Source: Niastella vici (GTDB taxonomy: Bacteria > Bacteroidota > Bacteroidia > Chitinophagales > Chitinophagaceae). Taken from it: DNA of 64,000 bases. Location: positions 143,884-207,883 of the forward strand of contig NZ_LVYD01000049.1 of NCBI RefSeq assembly GCF_002077945.1, written 5' to 3'. Positions 47,601 through 53,804 of the stretch are shown here, piece after piece (position 1 is the first letter of the stretch; each line of letters begins with the position of its first letter). The notes beneath the pieces were generated by a model. It searched no databases. It saw only the letters and a program-made list of their open reading frames with translations, and was not told where the DNA came from. A program made the position numbers and the translations under genes.

Positions 47601-48291
47601 GATAACCAGTGCTCAATACTTCCACTTCTTTTTGCTCGTCGGTGTAAGGCGCCATAGTGAGCTGCAGGTTTACCGCACCGTTGGTTATTTTTACCCGTTG
47701 GTTTAAACGGGTGTAAGTAATGTGAGTGATAACAAGGGTATAGTTGCCGGGCGGTACATCATTAAAGGAAAATATGCCATTGTTGTCGGTGGCAGTGTAC
47801 CGCATAACCGGGGCAAGGGCCACAGCTGCGCCGGCAACAGGTTTGCCGGCATTATCTAACAGCGTGCCCGATAATGGTTGCGGAGTGCCGCTTGCTTCCT
47901 GCTTATGCGGTGTGGTATCGGCCGTTACGGTAACCGGTTCTTTCTCGAGGATCACCACTGTCTTTTTTACAATTGACCAGTTCAGCGGCTGGTCTTTCAA
48001 TGCCAGGTTCAACACTTCTTCAAAAGGCCGGTTGTTAACTTCCAGTGTTACCGGTTTGGTGTTGCGCAGGGCGGCGTCTTTGTAAAAGAACTGATAGCCG
48101 CTTTGCTTTTTTAACTGGGTGAGCACATACTCCAAAGGACTGTTTGAAACCTTTAATGTAATGGATTGTGCATAGGTGTGGGCCTGTACCTGTAAACAGA
48201 CCGCCAGGATCAATACAACGGTGATCTTCATCATCAACAGCGATTTTGGTGATGGGTACGGCAATATTTTGCCGTTCGCCTGTAACTGCAT
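44653..48291 (-). CDS. SusC/RagA-family TonB-dependent transporter 1 with STN domain
   Basis: A 1212-residue outer-membrane transporter. After a signal peptide (about residues 20-42) comes an STN domain (ITLKVSNSPLEYVLTQLKKQSGYQFFY, about 45-120), then a carboxypeptidase-D-like domain (LSGTLLDNAGKPVAGAAVAL, 138-225), the plug (ASVVGAKELASNPSSNLMERLEGI ... VIDGFPAMD) and the beta-barrel, ending in NYTFNLNFSF. The STN domain implies signalling to the FecR anti-sigma protein encoded directly upstream. The start at 48291 gives a longer leader than usual; an internal Met at about residue 20 is possible. Confidence 0.93.
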   Translation of the reverse strand: MQLQANGKILPYPSPKSLLMMKITVVLILAVCLQVQAHTYAQSITLKVSNSPLEYVLTQLKKQSGYQFFYKDAALRNTKPVTLEVNNRPFEEVLNLALKDQPLNWSIVKKTVVILEKEPVTVTADTTPHKQEASGTPQPLSGTLLDNAGKPVAGAAVALAPVMRYTATDNNGIFSFNDVPPGNYTLVITHITYTRLNQRVKITNGAVNLQLTMAPYTDEQKEVEVLSTGYQTKSKATTTGAASVVGAKELASNPSSNLMERLEGIRPGVLFDNRNNRIQIRGVNGMNPTLASVMPLIVIDGFPAMDQNLTKIPLNEPDRNPNNGSQPLATGNTYLSNYNPNDIESITFLKDAAAAAIWGSRAANGVIVIETKKGKKGATAVNVGATYSISNPANFNNIDAMSNSEYIDLEKELFNGNFTPDPTTGWRYQEISEAMNWMFRAKRGEISATQRDSALAVLGNRSNRGQLKDLLLQRAVTQQYNLSMSGGGENSTYYISGNYTRNAPVFKSNYGESYFITSNTTHDFLQKRLTLGTNLNYTYSKSQVNTAAVNALSYGGTGLRPYDMLKDENGDLIYRGVSYTKKVSDSFQRMGYLPWTYNPVDELKYNNNISTRNAIRARLSLRGKITDWLTAEVSGQLQRSNEVLDYLQNKNSYAMRDLLNSATTINTSTNKLVYGIPLGGIYKTVNIIGEDYALRGQLNVDKYFKVHHLSMIAGTEIRQSKVTGNSMTQYGYDEDVSSSVVVNPTVPYNVLGGGTASLGSKDNLIYRNRNRYLSYYTTGDYSWKNKYFLSGSLRFDDANLIGVDRKRRAQPLWSVGARWDVTAEPFMQQVNMINRLGLRLTYGVGGNTPGQTSQTYTTINVGSTDLYTQLPYGTISVPGNHMLGWETTKSINLGIDAALLNDRISFTFDVYTKNTKDLLYSLPYNSTYGWNYLTFNAATLKGHGLEFGITGIPVKTKDWRWTSTFNFSYNTNKITDNRFPRNISLELKGAYSGYPIDGIWAYQWAGLDSVGQSQIFDSTGKVLNSTTTTTNTKFLAYQGRTTAPYFGAFINNLQYRNFNLLVRVTYYMGHVFRKQDITAGHYPVSGYFTGMLNTSKALANRWRQAGDEAITNVPGIRKINSTSIDWYSNSDLNIRNASHVRLQQITLGYTFPQSLLGKTNLFKSITANATVSNLGIIWRANHDGIDPDYVLTNQYTNLPPSANYTFNLNFSF

Positions 48292-48390
48292 AGTTTTGGT
48301 TGGTTTGGGTCATTCCGGATGAATCCGTTCAGACGGTTAATAATAAAATAAGTCTGCCCGACTTTTTATAAAAAATGACCCGGCTACTCA

Positions 48391-48424
48391 CCGCTCCGAA
48401 CGCCAATTCGGGGCGGATTTTTTT
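48391..48424 (+). terminator. Plus-strand terminator between fecR and susC
   Basis: On the plus strand a 10-bp stem (48391-48400 with 48407-48416, one U-G pair) is followed by ATTTTTTT, although both flanking genes are on the minus strand. On the minus strand the stem has a C-A mismatch and lacks a directly following T-run, but an outer GACC/GGGTC pairing is followed by ATTTTTTAT, so weak bidirectional termination is possible. Confidence 0.6.
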
Positions 48425-48444
48425 CAGGTCATTTATCTCCTTAC

Positions 48445-49683
48445 TTATTTTCCATTCATTACTATCAGTTTTTTGCCTTCCAGTCTGAAACGCACGCCCG
48501 TCATTTGCAGAATGGTAAGCAGTTCGGTCAATGTGGCTGTACGGTCAATGCCACCGGTGAAGGTATCGGCCGGCCGTTTGCCTTCATATACCACTTCAAT
48601 ATTGTACCACCTGGCTGCATCCCGCAGCACTTCGGTAATATCACTGTGTTTATAATTGAACAACCCTTCTTTCCAGGCCATTACCTGTTCAAGATCTGGT
48701 GAATGGTGAATGGTCAATGGTGAATGGGTCCCCGCTAATACAGCCTGCTCTCCAGGCTTCAGCATTACTTCATTACCGGTTTTTAATTGGCCATTGACCA
48801 TTGACCATTGACCAACTTTCACTGCACCTTCCAACAACGTTGTTCTTATTACCGTTTCGTCTTCATACCCTTTAATGTTGAAGTGGGTTCCCAGTACTGT
48901 TACCTCACCCCGGTTTCCATTGGCGCCGCTTACTTGTACCACGAAGGGAAGTTTTTTCACTGGCGTTGGTTTCACTTCAAAATAACCTTCGCCGGTAAGG
49001 GCCACTTTTCTTTCGTTGGTTGTAAACTGCACCGGATAAGTGAGGGATGAACCGGCATTCAACCAAACCCTTGAGCCATCGGGCAGGGTAAGCGAGATCA
49101 CTTTACTGCCCCTGGGATTATTCAGGATATTATTCCTGGTGTCGCCATTGGATGCAGCCTGCGTGCTTTCATATACCAGTTGTCCATCGGCACGCAACAC
49201 CACCTGGGTACCGCCTTCGCTGGCCAGTGTGCCGTTTGAAGCCTGATCGAGCAGGATCTGTTGACCGTTGCCCAGGGTAAGGGTGGCCCTGTTTTTATCC
49301 GGCGCCTTTACGTCGTTCTTCATGGCTACTGCTTCAGGGGTAATGGGCCCGCTGGGTTTGGTTTGTACAAACCGGTAAATGCTCCAACCTGCCACTAATA
49401 ACACCACGGCCGCGGCTGCCACATACCGCCAACGTCGTTTATTTGTTTGTATTGGAATTACCTTGCTCTCCTGTAATATGGATTGCAGGATGGCTGCCGA
49501 TCGGGCTTCTGGCACGGTATGGCTGGGATTGTTATAGCGCATCCAGGCGGCCTCAAGCACGTTCTGCAAATGCGGGTCATCTTCCAGCGTTTCTGCCAAC
49601 CGGAACAATTCCTGTTTTTCTTCATCTGAACAATCGTTAGCTAATAGCTTGTCAAGCAGTTCCTGTAGTCTTTGTTGAGACAT
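48445..49683 (-). CDS. FecR-family anti-sigma regulator
   Basis: A 412-residue inner-membrane protein: cytoplasmic sigma-binding N-terminus, one transmembrane helix (about residues 85-105), a periplasmic FecR domain (ISLTLPDGSRVWLNAGSSLTYP ... VTVLGTHFNIKGYEDE) and a C-terminal DUF4974/STN-interacting domain (LRDAARWYNIEVVYEGKRP). It transmits the SusC occupancy signal to the ECF sigma factor. Two heptad repeat arrays of opposite polarity are embedded in frame at about residues 291-298 (VGQWSMVNG) and 320-329 (SPLTIHHSP), in a turn and in the linker between the domains. The frame is intact. Confidence 0.92.
   Translation of the reverse strand: MSQQRLQELLDKLLANDCSDEEKQELFRLAETLEDDPHLQNVLEAAWMRYNNPSHTVPEARSAAILQSILQESKVIPIQTNKRRWRYVAAAAVVLLVAGWSIYRFVQTKPSGPITPEAVAMKNDVKAPDKNRATLTLGNGQQILLDQASNGTLASEGGTQVVLRADGQLVYESTQAASNGDTRNNILNNPRGSKVISLTLPDGSRVWLNAGSSLTYPVQFTTNERKVALTGEGYFEVKPTPVKKLPFVVQVSGANGNRGEVTVLGTHFNIKGYEDETVIRTTLLEGAVKVGQWSMVNGQLKTGNEVMLKPGEQAVLAGTHSPLTIHHSPDLEQVMAWKEGLFNYKHSDITEVLRDAARWYNIEVVYEGKRPADTFTGGIDRTATLTELLTILQMTGVRFRLEGKKLIVMNGK
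48699..48811. repeat. Inverted pair of heptad arrays inside the fecR coding sequence
   Basis: Left (48699-48726): GTGAATG, GTGAATG, GTCAATG, GTGAATG. Right (48791-48811): CCATTGA three times, exact. The polarity is opposite and the spacer is 64 bases of FecR sequence. A 7-base unit read in frame repeats every 7 codons. Confidence 0.9.
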
Positions 49684-49785
49684 GGTTTACAATGTTTGGG
49701 AAAGGTTACGTTTAGGTTATGAAATTGATTGGTATACAGGTGTGACAAACCGCGGGAAAGAAAAGTCTAGTGGGTGGAAAAAAAA

Positions 49786-50376
49786 TTAAAACAGCCCGGT
49801 AAGCCAGGGAGCGGCATAAATAAGAAGGGCGGGGTAGTAGCGGGCAATATATTCTCTGATGGCTTTCAGGGCCTGCACCATATGGTTGCGAACAGTGGAA
49901 GGGCTAATATTCAATGTTTGGGCAATTTGCTCGTAGGTGAGCCCTTGTTCCTGACCAAGCTGGTATACCTTGCGTTGCTGGGGTGGCAACTGGTCAATGG
50001 CTTGTTGCAAAGCTGTTTGTACTTCTTTGGCTGCCAGCCATTCATCGCCTTGCACGCCTTCGGGCGCCAGCCGCCGCACTTCATTAAGCAGCAGCGCTTC
50101 CCGGCTTTGCCGGCGTAATACATTGATGGCCTGGTTTTGTGCCATCCGGTACAGGTAGGCGTTAAAATTTTCGATGCCTGTCAACTGGTTACGGTCGCGC
50201 CAGATCTTTAGAAAGGTTTCCTGCAAAACGTCTTCAGCTACCGTAGCATTGCCGCTGAGATTATAAATGAAGGAGTACAATTTGTTCTTGTACAGGTTGA
50301 ACAACTGCTCAAAGGCGGTTTCATCGCCTGCGATCACCTTTAATAACAGTTCATTGCCATTGATTGAATGTTGCAT
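49786..50376 (-). CDS. ECF RNA polymerase sigma factor
   Basis: A 196-residue sigma70-family ECF factor of the Bacteroidetes type partnered with FecR. Region 2 reads FEQLFNLYKNKLYSFIYNLSGN ... AEDVLQETFLKIW, and region 4 reads AIDQLPPQQRKVYQLGQEQGLTYEQIAQTLNISPSTVRNHM. It should direct transcription of the susC/susD unit when released by FecR. Its start codon overlaps the stop of the upstream 169-residue gene by one base (TAATG), so translation is likely coupled to that gene. Confidence 0.93.
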   Translation of the reverse strand: MQHSINGNELLLKVIAGDETAFEQLFNLYKNKLYSFIYNLSGNATVAEDVLQETFLKIWRDRNQLTGIENFNAYLYRMAQNQAINVLRRQSREALLLNEVRRLAPEGVQGDEWLAAKEVQTALQQAIDQLPPQQRKVYQLGQEQGLTYEQIAQTLNISPSTVRNHMVQALKAIREYIARYYPALLIYAAPWLTGLF

Positions 50377-50885
50377 TACACCCCCAACGTTACCCGTTTA
50401 GCCAGCCAGCTTTCTTTTATGGGGATCAACCAGTTGTTTTCCAGCTCTTCTTTCGTTTGCACGAGGTTGTTAAAGTACAAAGTATCTGCCGACAGGAAGT
50501 TATTGTCAATGGCGTATTGTAATTGCGGCAGGGGCAGCATTTGCACTTTATCTTTTACCATAAAGGCCAGCATTTGCCGGTCGAACATATTTACTTTGAA
50601 GAGTTCTTCAATTTGTTTTATCAGCCGCACCGAGCTGTCGGTACTGCAACCGCTTACGCCGGTGGCGCGTTCATCGGCCATCAATACAATAAACTGACCA
50701 AAGAACAGGTTACCATACCCTTTTACCGGGGCGCCATGCGAATTCCAGTTGGCAATGAAGTTATTGAGCAGATCTTCTACATGCAATGCCTCGCTCAGCA
50801 TCAATAACCGGCTGCTCTGGTATACCCAAACTCTGGAATCAGGTGCAAAACCGGCTGGTATTTGTTCTCTGTAATTGGCTGTCAT
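50376..50885 (-). CDS. Conserved protein of unknown function (often mislabelled ABC transporter ATPase)
   Basis: A 169-residue protein with the pattern DSRVWVYQSSRLL ... SHGAPVKGYGNLFFGQFIVLMADE ... SGCSTDSSVRLIKQIE ... FNNLVQTKEELENNWLIP. I recognise this as a Bacteroidota-wide family usually labelled ABC transporter ATPase, but no Walker motifs are present, so that label is not supported. It has a conserved SGCSxD motif with a possible functional Cys. It is translationally coupled to the ECF sigma gene, which hints at a regulatory link or at simple co-expression. Confidence 0.75.
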   Translation of the reverse strand: MTANYREQIPAGFAPDSRVWVYQSSRLLMLSEALHVEDLLNNFIANWNSHGAPVKGYGNLFFGQFIVLMADERATGVSGCSTDSSVRLIKQIEELFKVNMFDRQMLAFMVKDKVQMLPLPQLQYAIDNNFLSADTLYFNNLVQTKEELENNWLIPIKESWLAKRVTLGV

Positions 50886-51074
50886 GGTGCAAATTTAATA
50901 CAAAACGATCAGATCGCCGTCCTGTCTAAAGCATTACGGCTCATTGTAAATACAACGTATTCTATGTGCAAAAAGTTTATTCCTTTAAGAGAGATTCTAA
51001 AAAAAGGAAAGAAGTAGGGTGGGGCTTAAAGTTTGAACCAAAAAAGTGGATACAAGCCCCAATAATAAAGTACA

Positions 51075-51113
51075 ACAAAAAAGGCCTACCACTTTTAAAT
51101 AATGATAGACCTT
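51075..51113 (-). terminator. Terminator of ychF
   Basis: On the minus strand an 11-bp stem (51103-51113 with 51081-51091, two G-U pairs) is followed by TTTTTTG. Confidence 0.85.
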
Positions 51114-51139
51114 ATAGCTAATAATATATTCGTTTAATT

Positions 51140-52237
51140 CTACACGTTAAACCTGAAGTGCATCACATCGCCATCTTTCACAATATACTCCTTGCCCTCA
51201 ATACGCAGCTTACCGGCGTCGCGGCAGGCGGCTTCTGAACCAAGGGTAATAAAGTCGTTGTAAGCTATTACCTCGGCCTTGATAAATCCTTTTTCAAAAT
51301 CGGTATGAATAACGCTGGCGGCCTGGGGCGCCTTCCAGCCTTCGTGGATCGTCCAGGCACGTACTTCCTGCACACCGGCAGTGAAATAGGTTTGCAGGTT
51401 CAGTAATTTATAAGCTGAGTGTATCAAACGGTCAAGCGCAGGCTCGGTCATTTTGTATTCTTCCATGAACATCTGCTTATCGGCCGGGTCTTCCATTTCA
51501 CTGATCTGGGCTTCAATGCTGTTGTTCATGATGATCACCTGTGCATTTTCACCTTTAACAGCTTCCTGTAGCGCGGCAGAGAACCTGTTACCGGTATGCA
51601 TGCTGGCTTCATCAACATTGGCTACATACAACACCGGTTTTTCGGTAAGCAGGAACAGGTCGGCAATGGCGGGGCGTTCCTCTTTGGTAAGGTCAAGCTC
51701 ACGGATGCTTTTGCCTTTTTCCAGGTGCTCTTTACAGCGTACCAGTACGTCGTATTCCACTTTAAATTTGGGATCAATGCGGGCCTGTTTTTCAATGCGG
51801 CTCAGCTTTTTATCCACACTTTCCAGGTCTTTCAGCTGCAGCTCTATATCAATGATCTCTTTATCGCCAACGGGGTTAATAGCGCCTTCATCGCGCAGAA
51901 TGTTTTCATCTTCAAAACAGCGGATCACGTGAATGATAGCGTCCACTTCACGAATGTTGCCCAGGAATTTATTACCTAATCCTTCTCCTTTGCTGGCGCC
52001 GCGAACGAGGCCGGCAATATCCACAATCTCTATCTGGGTTGGAACAATACGGTCGGGATGTACCAGTTCTGCCAGTTTTTGCAGGCGGGCATCGGGTACG
52101 TCAACCAGTCCAACGTTGGGATCAATAGTACAGAACCGGTAATTGCTGGCCTGTGCTTTCGCACTGTTGCTCACTGCGTTAAATAAGGTTGATTTTCCTA
52201 CGTTCGGTAAACCTACAATTCCTGCTTGTAAAGCCAT
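51140..52237 (-). CDS. ychF: YchF/OLA1-type ATPase
   Basis: A 365-residue Obg-related P-loop protein that prefers ATP over GTP and associates with the ribosome. It has P-loop GLPNVGKST at the N-terminus, [20 protein letters not shown] (G3), NVDEAS in place of the GTP-specific NKxD (consistent with ATP use), and a C-terminal TGS domain ([20 protein letters not shown] ... [13 protein letters not shown]). The length is normal. It is monocistronic with a strong terminator and divergent from the SpmAB-like gene. Confidence 0.95.
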   Translation of the reverse strand: MALQAGIVGLPNVGKSTLFNAVSNSAKAQASNYRFCTIDPNVGLVDVPDARLQKLAELVHPDRIVPTQIEIVDIAGLVRGASKGEGLGNKFLGNIREVDAIIHVIRCFEDENILRDEGAINPVGDKEIIDIELQLKDLESVDKKLSRIEKQARIDPKFKVEYDVLVRCKEHLEKGKSIRELDLTKEERPAIADLFLLTEKPVLYVANVDEASMHTGNRFSAALQEAVKGENAQVIIMNNSIEAQISEMEDPADKQMFMEEYKMTEPALDRLIHSAYKLLNLQTYFTAGVQEVRAWTIHEGWKAPQAASVIHTDFEKGFIKAEVIAYNDFITLGSEAACRDAGKLRIEGKEYIVKDGDVMHFRFNV

Positions 52238-52243
52238 TTTTTT

Positions 52244-52345
52244 AGTTTTAAGTACTGAGTTCTAAGCTCTTATAATTCAGTGTCAATTAGTTTTCAGTCT
52301 TGTATTTGATGAACTTCGAACTAAAAAACCAAGAACTTAGAACTG
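52244..52345. repeat. Inverted pair of heptad arrays between ychF and the spmAB-like gene
   Basis: Left (52244-52271): AGTTTTA, AGTACTG, AGTTCTA, AGCTCTT. Right (52311-52345): GAACTTC, GAACTAA, AAAACCA, AGAACTT, AGAACTG, the opposite polarity. The spacer is 39 bases. It occupies most of the divergent promoter region and starts 6 bases upstream of the ychF start. Confidence 0.8.
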
Positions 52346-52430
52346 GTTTTTGGGCCGCAAAGATAGGGTATTACCGGGTGATAATATATGGCTGGATTCC
52401 TTTATCTTCAGCGCTTAATCTTATTCCCTT

Positions 52431-53804
52431 ATGGCGTTAAGTCGTATCTGGAGTGCCTTTATTCTTATTTCCATTTTAGTTGCTGTTATCAAGTTTGCCG
52501 CCTTTGGCGAAAAGCAGATCTTCAGCTCCATGGTGGTGGGCAAAAAAGGCGATTCGGTGCAGGTGAAAACAACCCCACTTGCTGCGGCCCGGGCTTCCCT
52601 CGCAGACACCCTGGAAACCAGCGGCAGGGTATCGGCCGGCGATGTAAAAGTGAGGATCCAGGTGGCTAATGGCATTGTTGATACCTGTAAAGATGCGGTG
52701 ACGCTGTGTATTGAACTCATTGGCATGCTGGCCCTGTTCATGGGTTTTATGAGCATTGCCGAAAGGGCAGGGGGCATTAACCTGCTGTCGCGCATCATTG
52801 GGCCCTTCTTCTCAAAACTCTTTCCTGAAGTGCCAAAAGGGCACCCCGCCATGGGTCATATGATCATGAATTTTTCCGCCAATTTACTGGGGCTCGATAA
52901 TGCAGCCACGCCCTTCGGGTTAAAGGCCATGCAAAGCCTGCAGGAGCTGAACCCAAAAAAGGAAGTGGCTTCCAATGCGCAGATCATGTTCCTGTGCCTG
53001 CATGCGGCGGGTTTTAATATCATTCCGGTGAGCGTTATTGCCATCAGGGCGGCGCAACATGCCAGCGATCCTACCGATGTGTTCCTGCCCTGTATGATCG
53101 TTACGTTCATAGGCACCATGACGGCCATGTTCGTGGTATCGCTCAGGCAAAAGATCAGGTTATTGCAACCGGTTATTGTGCTTTGGGTATTGAGCATTTC
53201 GCTCGTAGTGGCTTTATTGGTATGGTACATCACTACCCTCGATGCCGCTGGCGTGCAGTTTTTTTCCGGCGTACTCAGCAATGGATTGATATTGCTGGTA
53301 TTCCTGCTGATCGTATTGGGGGGAATTTATAAAAAGATCGACATTTTTGATGCCTTTATCGATGGCGCCAAAAATGGTTTTGATACTGCTATTCGCATTA
53401 TTCCCTACCTGGTGGGCATTCTGGTTGCGGTAAGTATGTTACGCACCAGCGGCACCTTCGATATGGTGATCGATGGCATCAAGAATTTCTTTGCTTACCT
53501 GGGGGCCGATACCCGGTTTGTTGACGGACTTCCCACTGCGTTAATACGCCCATTGAGCGGGGGCGCGGCCCGGGGTATGATGGTGAGCACCATGATCGCC
53601 AATGGTCCCGATTCGTTCGCCAGCCGCCTCTCCGGCATTTTTCAGGGGGCTGCTGATACCACATTTTATGTGGTGGCTGTATATTTTGGTTCTGTTTCTA
53701 TCAAGAACACCCGCTATGCCATTGGCACCATGCTGCTGGCCGACCTGGCAGGCGTTATTACGGCCATCATTTTAGCCTATCTTTTCTTTGGCGGAACTCA
53801 TTGA
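52431..53804 (+). CDS. SpmA-SpmB-like nucleoside-recognition (Gate) domain membrane protein
   Basis: A 457-residue polytopic membrane protein that fuses the two spore-maturation proteins SpmA and SpmB end to end. Gate domain 1 is around residues 90-200 (GMLALFMGFMSIAERAGGINLLSRIIGPFFSKLFP ... NFSANLLGLDNAATPFG); gate domain 2 is around 300-440 (AIRIIPYLVGILVAVSMLRTSG ... PLSGGAARGM). In Bacillus the pair affects spore core dehydration; in non-sporulating Bacteroidota the function is unknown, with solute or nucleoside transport as a possibility. Its 3' end overlaps the convergent downstream gene by 7 bases. Confidence 0.85.
   Translation: MALSRIWSAFILISILVAVIKFAAFGEKQIFSSMVVGKKGDSVQVKTTPLAAARASLADTLETSGRVSAGDVKVRIQVANGIVDTCKDAVTLCIELIGMLALFMGFMSIAERAGGINLLSRIIGPFFSKLFPEVPKGHPAMGHMIMNFSANLLGLDNAATPFGLKAMQSLQELNPKKEVASNAQIMFLCLHAAGFNIIPVSVIAIRAAQHASDPTDVFLPCMIVTFIGTMTAMFVVSLRQKIRLLQPVIVLWVLSISLVVALLVWYITTLDAAGVQFFSGVLSNGLILLVFLLIVLGGIYKKIDIFDAFIDGAKNGFDTAIRIIPYLVGILVAVSMLRTSGTFDMVIDGIKNFFAYLGADTRFVDGLPTALIRPLSGGAARGMMVSTMIANGPDSFASRLSGIFQGAADTTFYVVAVYFGSVSIKNTRYAIGTMLLADLAGVITAIILAYLFFGGTH

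Noticed and set aside
50376..50885. Label ABC transporter ATPase for the 169-residue protein
   Set aside because: No Walker A, Walker B or signature motif is present.
53798..53804. Overlap of convergent genes as a sign of frameshift
   Set aside because: Both products end normally for their families; a 7-base convergent overlap is ordinary.
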